Assembly: GCA_964458775.1 (NCBI GenBank)
Contig: CAYWLQ010000006.1
Span: 11,297-75,296, forward strand
DNA from: CAYWLQ01 sp964458775
GTDB taxonomy: Bacteria; Myxococcota_A; Polyangia; JAAYKL01
DNA: 64,000 bases
Direction of reading: 5' to 3'
The stretch's first letter is position 1. Each line of letters opens with the position of its first letter. This document shows positions 61,889 to 64,000 of this stretch, piece after piece. Made by a program: the position numbers and the translations under genes. The notes under the pieces are model-generated. The model was not told where the DNA came from and did not search any database. It was given only the letters and a program-made list of their open reading frames with translations.

Positions 61889-62265
61889 ACAAACTCCTAG
61901 GGTTAGGACAGATAAAGGCCCTTTCTGATGTACCCAAAAAGCCCTCTTTTATTTGAATACCATTTTCATTTTACGTTGAAAACAGAAAATCCAGTCGGGA
62001 GACATGAATGCATGCCGAAGAAATCGTCTATGGGGAGGTCTATTGGGGACAAAGGTCTATTGGGAGGTCTATTGGGGGTCTATTGAGGACAGACTCCTAA
62101 ATACCCCTAAATACCATTCCTAAATACTCAAATCATTAACAGGATAGTAAACTGTTTTAAAACATATGTCGGGGTGGGTTTACAGGACGGTTACTTTGAA
62201 ACACTAGTGATTTGACTAATAGTAAGATCTGCAGGTGTGGAACAATAGCTATAGAACGGATCAAT
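61889..62265. repeat. Repeat-rich intergenic region
   Basis: No gene is seen. GGTCTATTG-like units occur at 62037, 62054, 62066 and 62077, with a partial copy near 62026; CCTAAATA occurs at 62096, 62106 and 62119. GTAACCGTCCTGTA, inverted, lies at 62181-62194 and is identical to 2131-2144. The GGGGAC and CTATTG elements resemble the tandem array at 11378. This looks like the decaying edge of a dispersed repeat family. Confidence 0.65.
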
Positions 62266-63714
62266 CTAGTATTCGTTCAAGAAGTTTTCGACGAAATCAC
62301 CGTAGTCATTGTTAGTCCAGGTGGAAACATCACTGCCGCCGCGGAATAGATTGGGCCACCAGGACTCGTGAAATGCCCACGCAGTCCAGTGAAGATTATT
62401 AGCTTTGATAAGGTTTTTAATAGACATCGCGTCTCCCATATCGCCGGCATCAACACCCCACTCGGTGAGCATTAAGGGATAAGTGTCCGCACAATCAGTC
62501 ACCGCAGCCTCAATGGTAGCGCCGTCACTTCCATCATAGTGCATGCCGTAGAGATGCGCCACATAAACGATGTTGTTGCCGATAATGGGATTATCATCAC
62601 ACCTATCGATAATCTGCGACCACTTGGGAGAGCCCACCAAAACCAGATTTTTCGGCGCGTGGGTGCGAACCACATCGACAAAATCCTGGGCAATAGATTG
62701 AAAATTGTCCCAGTTGTATGCGCCGTTTGCATTAATGGGCTCATTGAATACTTCGTACAATACATTTGGATCATCTGCATAGCGAGGTGCCATGTTGGCC
62801 CAGAACTCTTCGGTGTTGGTTTTGTTAGCACTGTCGTTACTGACATCCTGAATATAGTGCCAGTCGATAATCACATACAGACCCTTGCTTTTAGCATACT
62901 GAACCGTCGGGTCTATGTAATCGTTGAAGTAAGTATCAGCAGTGCTGTTGCTCCATCCCGACGTAAATGTCATTTCATTTGTGTCACCATGCATATTGTC
63001 AGATGGATAAATGGGTAACCTGATAATGTTGATGTTCCACTGGACGGCCTTGTCGATCTGGGCGGTCATCCCGCCGTCTTTGGGCATCATTGCCGGATCG
63101 GTCATAGCTAGTCCTCGAAGGATGATAGGCAAATCATTGGCGAGGTTACCGTCTCCATCGTTCAGCTTAATTTGATTGCCGTCAGTATACAACCATCCGC
63201 CATCATCGTCTGAACCGGTGTCGCTATCCGAGTCGGCGTCGGTGTCCGTATCTGTATCCGTATCACTGTCGGTGTCGCTATCCGAGTCGGTGTCGGTGTC
63301 CGTATCCGTATCTATATCGGTATCGCTGTCTGAATCCGAATCGGTGTCGGTGTCCGTATCTGTATCGGTATCGCTGTCTGAATCCGAATCGGTGTCGGTG
63401 TCCGTATCTATATCGGTATCGCTGTCTGAATCCGAATCGGCATCGGTGTCCGCATCTGTATCGGTATCGCTGTCTGAATCCGAATCGGCATCGCTGTCCG
63501 TATCTGTATCGGTATCGCTGTCTGAATCCGAATCGGCATCGCTGTCCGCATCTGTATCGGTATCGCTGTCTGAATCCGAATCGGCATCGCTGTCACCGTA
63601 TCCGGCTTTGTCAGAATCAATATCTGTGACGATTGCAGAATCTTCCGCACATGATAATTGAAGTATCGTAAACAGAAGAATGAGTGTGATTTTCGCATGT
63701 ATAAGTTGTTTCAC
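62266..63714 (-). CDS. GH5 cellulase-type lipoprotein with long acidic linker
   Basis: A 482-residue lipoprotein (LLFTILQLSC, Cys22). Residues about 41-170 are Asp-Ser/Thr/Ala repeats. The GH5 barrel (174-482) has the acid/base Glu325 in VLYEVFNEP, the nucleophile Glu418 in LMLTEWGV, and IIRLPIYPS and IIDWHYI strands. Homologues are endoglucanases or mannanases. With the GH16 enzyme it gives the cell surface two polysaccharide hydrolases of the same linker design. GAGG precedes the start. Substrate not determined. Confidence 0.93.
   Translation of the reverse strand: MKQLIHAKITLILLFTILQLSCAEDSAIVTDIDSDKAGYGDSDADSDSDSDTDTDADSDADSDSDSDTDTDTDSDADSDSDSDTDTDADTDADSDSDSDTDIDTDTDTDSDSDSDTDTDTDTDTDSDSDSDTDIDTDTDTDTDSDSDTDSDTDTDTDTDADSDSDTGSDDDGGWLYTDGNQIKLNDGDGNLANDLPIILRGLAMTDPAMMPKDGGMTAQIDKAVQWNINIIRLPIYPSDNMHGDTNEMTFTSGWSNSTADTYFNDYIDPTVQYAKSKGLYVIIDWHYIQDVSNDSANKTNTEEFWANMAPRYADDPNVLYEVFNEPINANGAYNWDNFQSIAQDFVDVVRTHAPKNLVLVGSPKWSQIIDRCDDNPIIGNNIVYVAHLYGMHYDGSDGATIEAAVTDCADTYPLMLTEWGVDAGDMGDAMSIKNLIKANNLHWTAWAFHESWWPNLFRGGSDVSTWTNNDYGDFVENFLNEY
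63201..63594. repeat. 48-bp periodic array encoding the GH5 acidic linker
   Basis: GCTGTCTGAATCCGAATCGG occurs six times, at 63325, 63373, 63421, 63469, 63517 and 63565, each exactly 48 bp apart (16 residues). Between copies are GTATC-type Asp-Thr codons with few differences. The left part (63201-63324) has weaker periodicity. The near-identical copies suggest recent tandem duplication. Confidence 0.93.
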
Positions 63715-64000
63715 AGGGGAACCTCCTCAATAATAACACTATAAATATATCATAAATACGGCTCAAATTGGACAAAATCTGTACAGTCTAGTAAATAGCC
63801 ACAGATGGGACCATGCTAATCAATTGGTCGAGCAACTCGTCATTTCGCCGCTTCAATAATAGCAATCAGCATTTCTTTGGCTTCTTTGCAGCGTTTTTAT
63901 TGGCTTACAGCGCAGATGATTTAAGAGGTTCTGCTGAATAGTTACAATTCTTATATAGTGACAATTTCACAGTATGTTAGCGCAACGTAGTATTTTCTAA
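63715..64000. other. Right-hand intergenic tail, no supported gene
   Basis: The promoter side of the GH5 gene and about 200 bases with no gene. A short minus-strand coding-like stretch ending at the stop at 63840-63842 (KRCKEAKEMLIAIIEAAK) is interrupted directly upstream by a stop and is at most a remnant. Confidence 0.35.

Noticed and set aside
63176..63661. Plus-strand Ser-Val/Ser-Glu repeat frame
   Set aside because: Antisense of the GH5 linker; no ribosome-binding site and no domain.
63840..63900. Minus-strand peptide KRCKEAKEMLIAIIEAAK
   Set aside because: A stop codon directly precedes it; too short to support a gene.

Overview
The window reads as a chromosomal segment of an uncultured, low-GC, polysaccharide-degrading, Gram-negative bacterium with Myxococcota-like (former Deltaproteobacteria) habits. 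The signs are: lipoproteins with long Asp-Thr/Ser/Ala linkers behind the lipobox; a GltJ/AgmX-like zinc-ribbon/GYF/TonB protein; FHA, GAF, J-domain, WD40-caspase and vWA lipoproteins; thrombospondin-3/OmpA proteins; and the myxobacterial CxPxxQxxCxC cysteine pattern. Taxonomy is inferred from gene style only; no rRNA or complete tRNA is present.

Layout. 1-4393 looks like the end of an integrated element: a 5'-truncated secreted protein, a Sel1-repeat lipoprotein, and a membrane-anchored Fic enzyme with a small upstream partner. It is bounded by the 3' part of a tRNA-Thr(CGU) gene with its intact terminator, the usual footprint of tRNA integration. 4951-11310 holds an OFA-type carboxylate transporter, a DUF3943-like protein, a B12-type radical SAM protein, a vWA lipoprotein and an unknown membrane-anchored protein. 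11514-17916 holds an error-prone DnaE2 polymerase, convergent with a secreted WD40-caspase. 18036-29611 holds a J-domain protein divergent from rpoH, an EamA transporter, DUF2934, an acyl-CoA carboxylase beta subunit, a DnaK/J-TPR operon, a BtaB-like methyltransferase and an FHA hybrid kinase.

29830-42245 is envelope and carbohydrate territory: a TonB-like protein, a GH16 lipoprotein, an FGE-fold lipoprotein, a frameshifted pyrimidine-dimer glycosylase remnant, the GltJ-like protein, a sigma factor, an OmpA-TSP3-kinase operon and a two-module beta-sandwich lipoprotein. 42424-50826 is a coherent one-direction polysaccharide utilisation locus: sugar-sensor fused to a degenerate GGDEF domain, GH43, binding lipoprotein, outer-membrane barrel and sodium/sugar symporter. 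50851-56449 is a tight signalling-like run: HEAT lipoprotein, RHH-FHA, double GAF, carboxypeptidase-regulatory/PDZ. 56463-61888 is mostly housekeeping on the minus strand (RluA-type synthase, TPR, TerB, hpt, purC, exonuclease III). 62266-63714 encodes a GH5 lipoprotein with six copies of an exact 48-bp period in its linker.

Three secreted lipoprotein genes carry periodic acidic linkers, and short GGGGACTGTC and GTAACCGTCCTGTA motifs recur in distant intergenic regions. No CRISPR array, intact insertion sequence, rRNA or recognised riboswitch was found.
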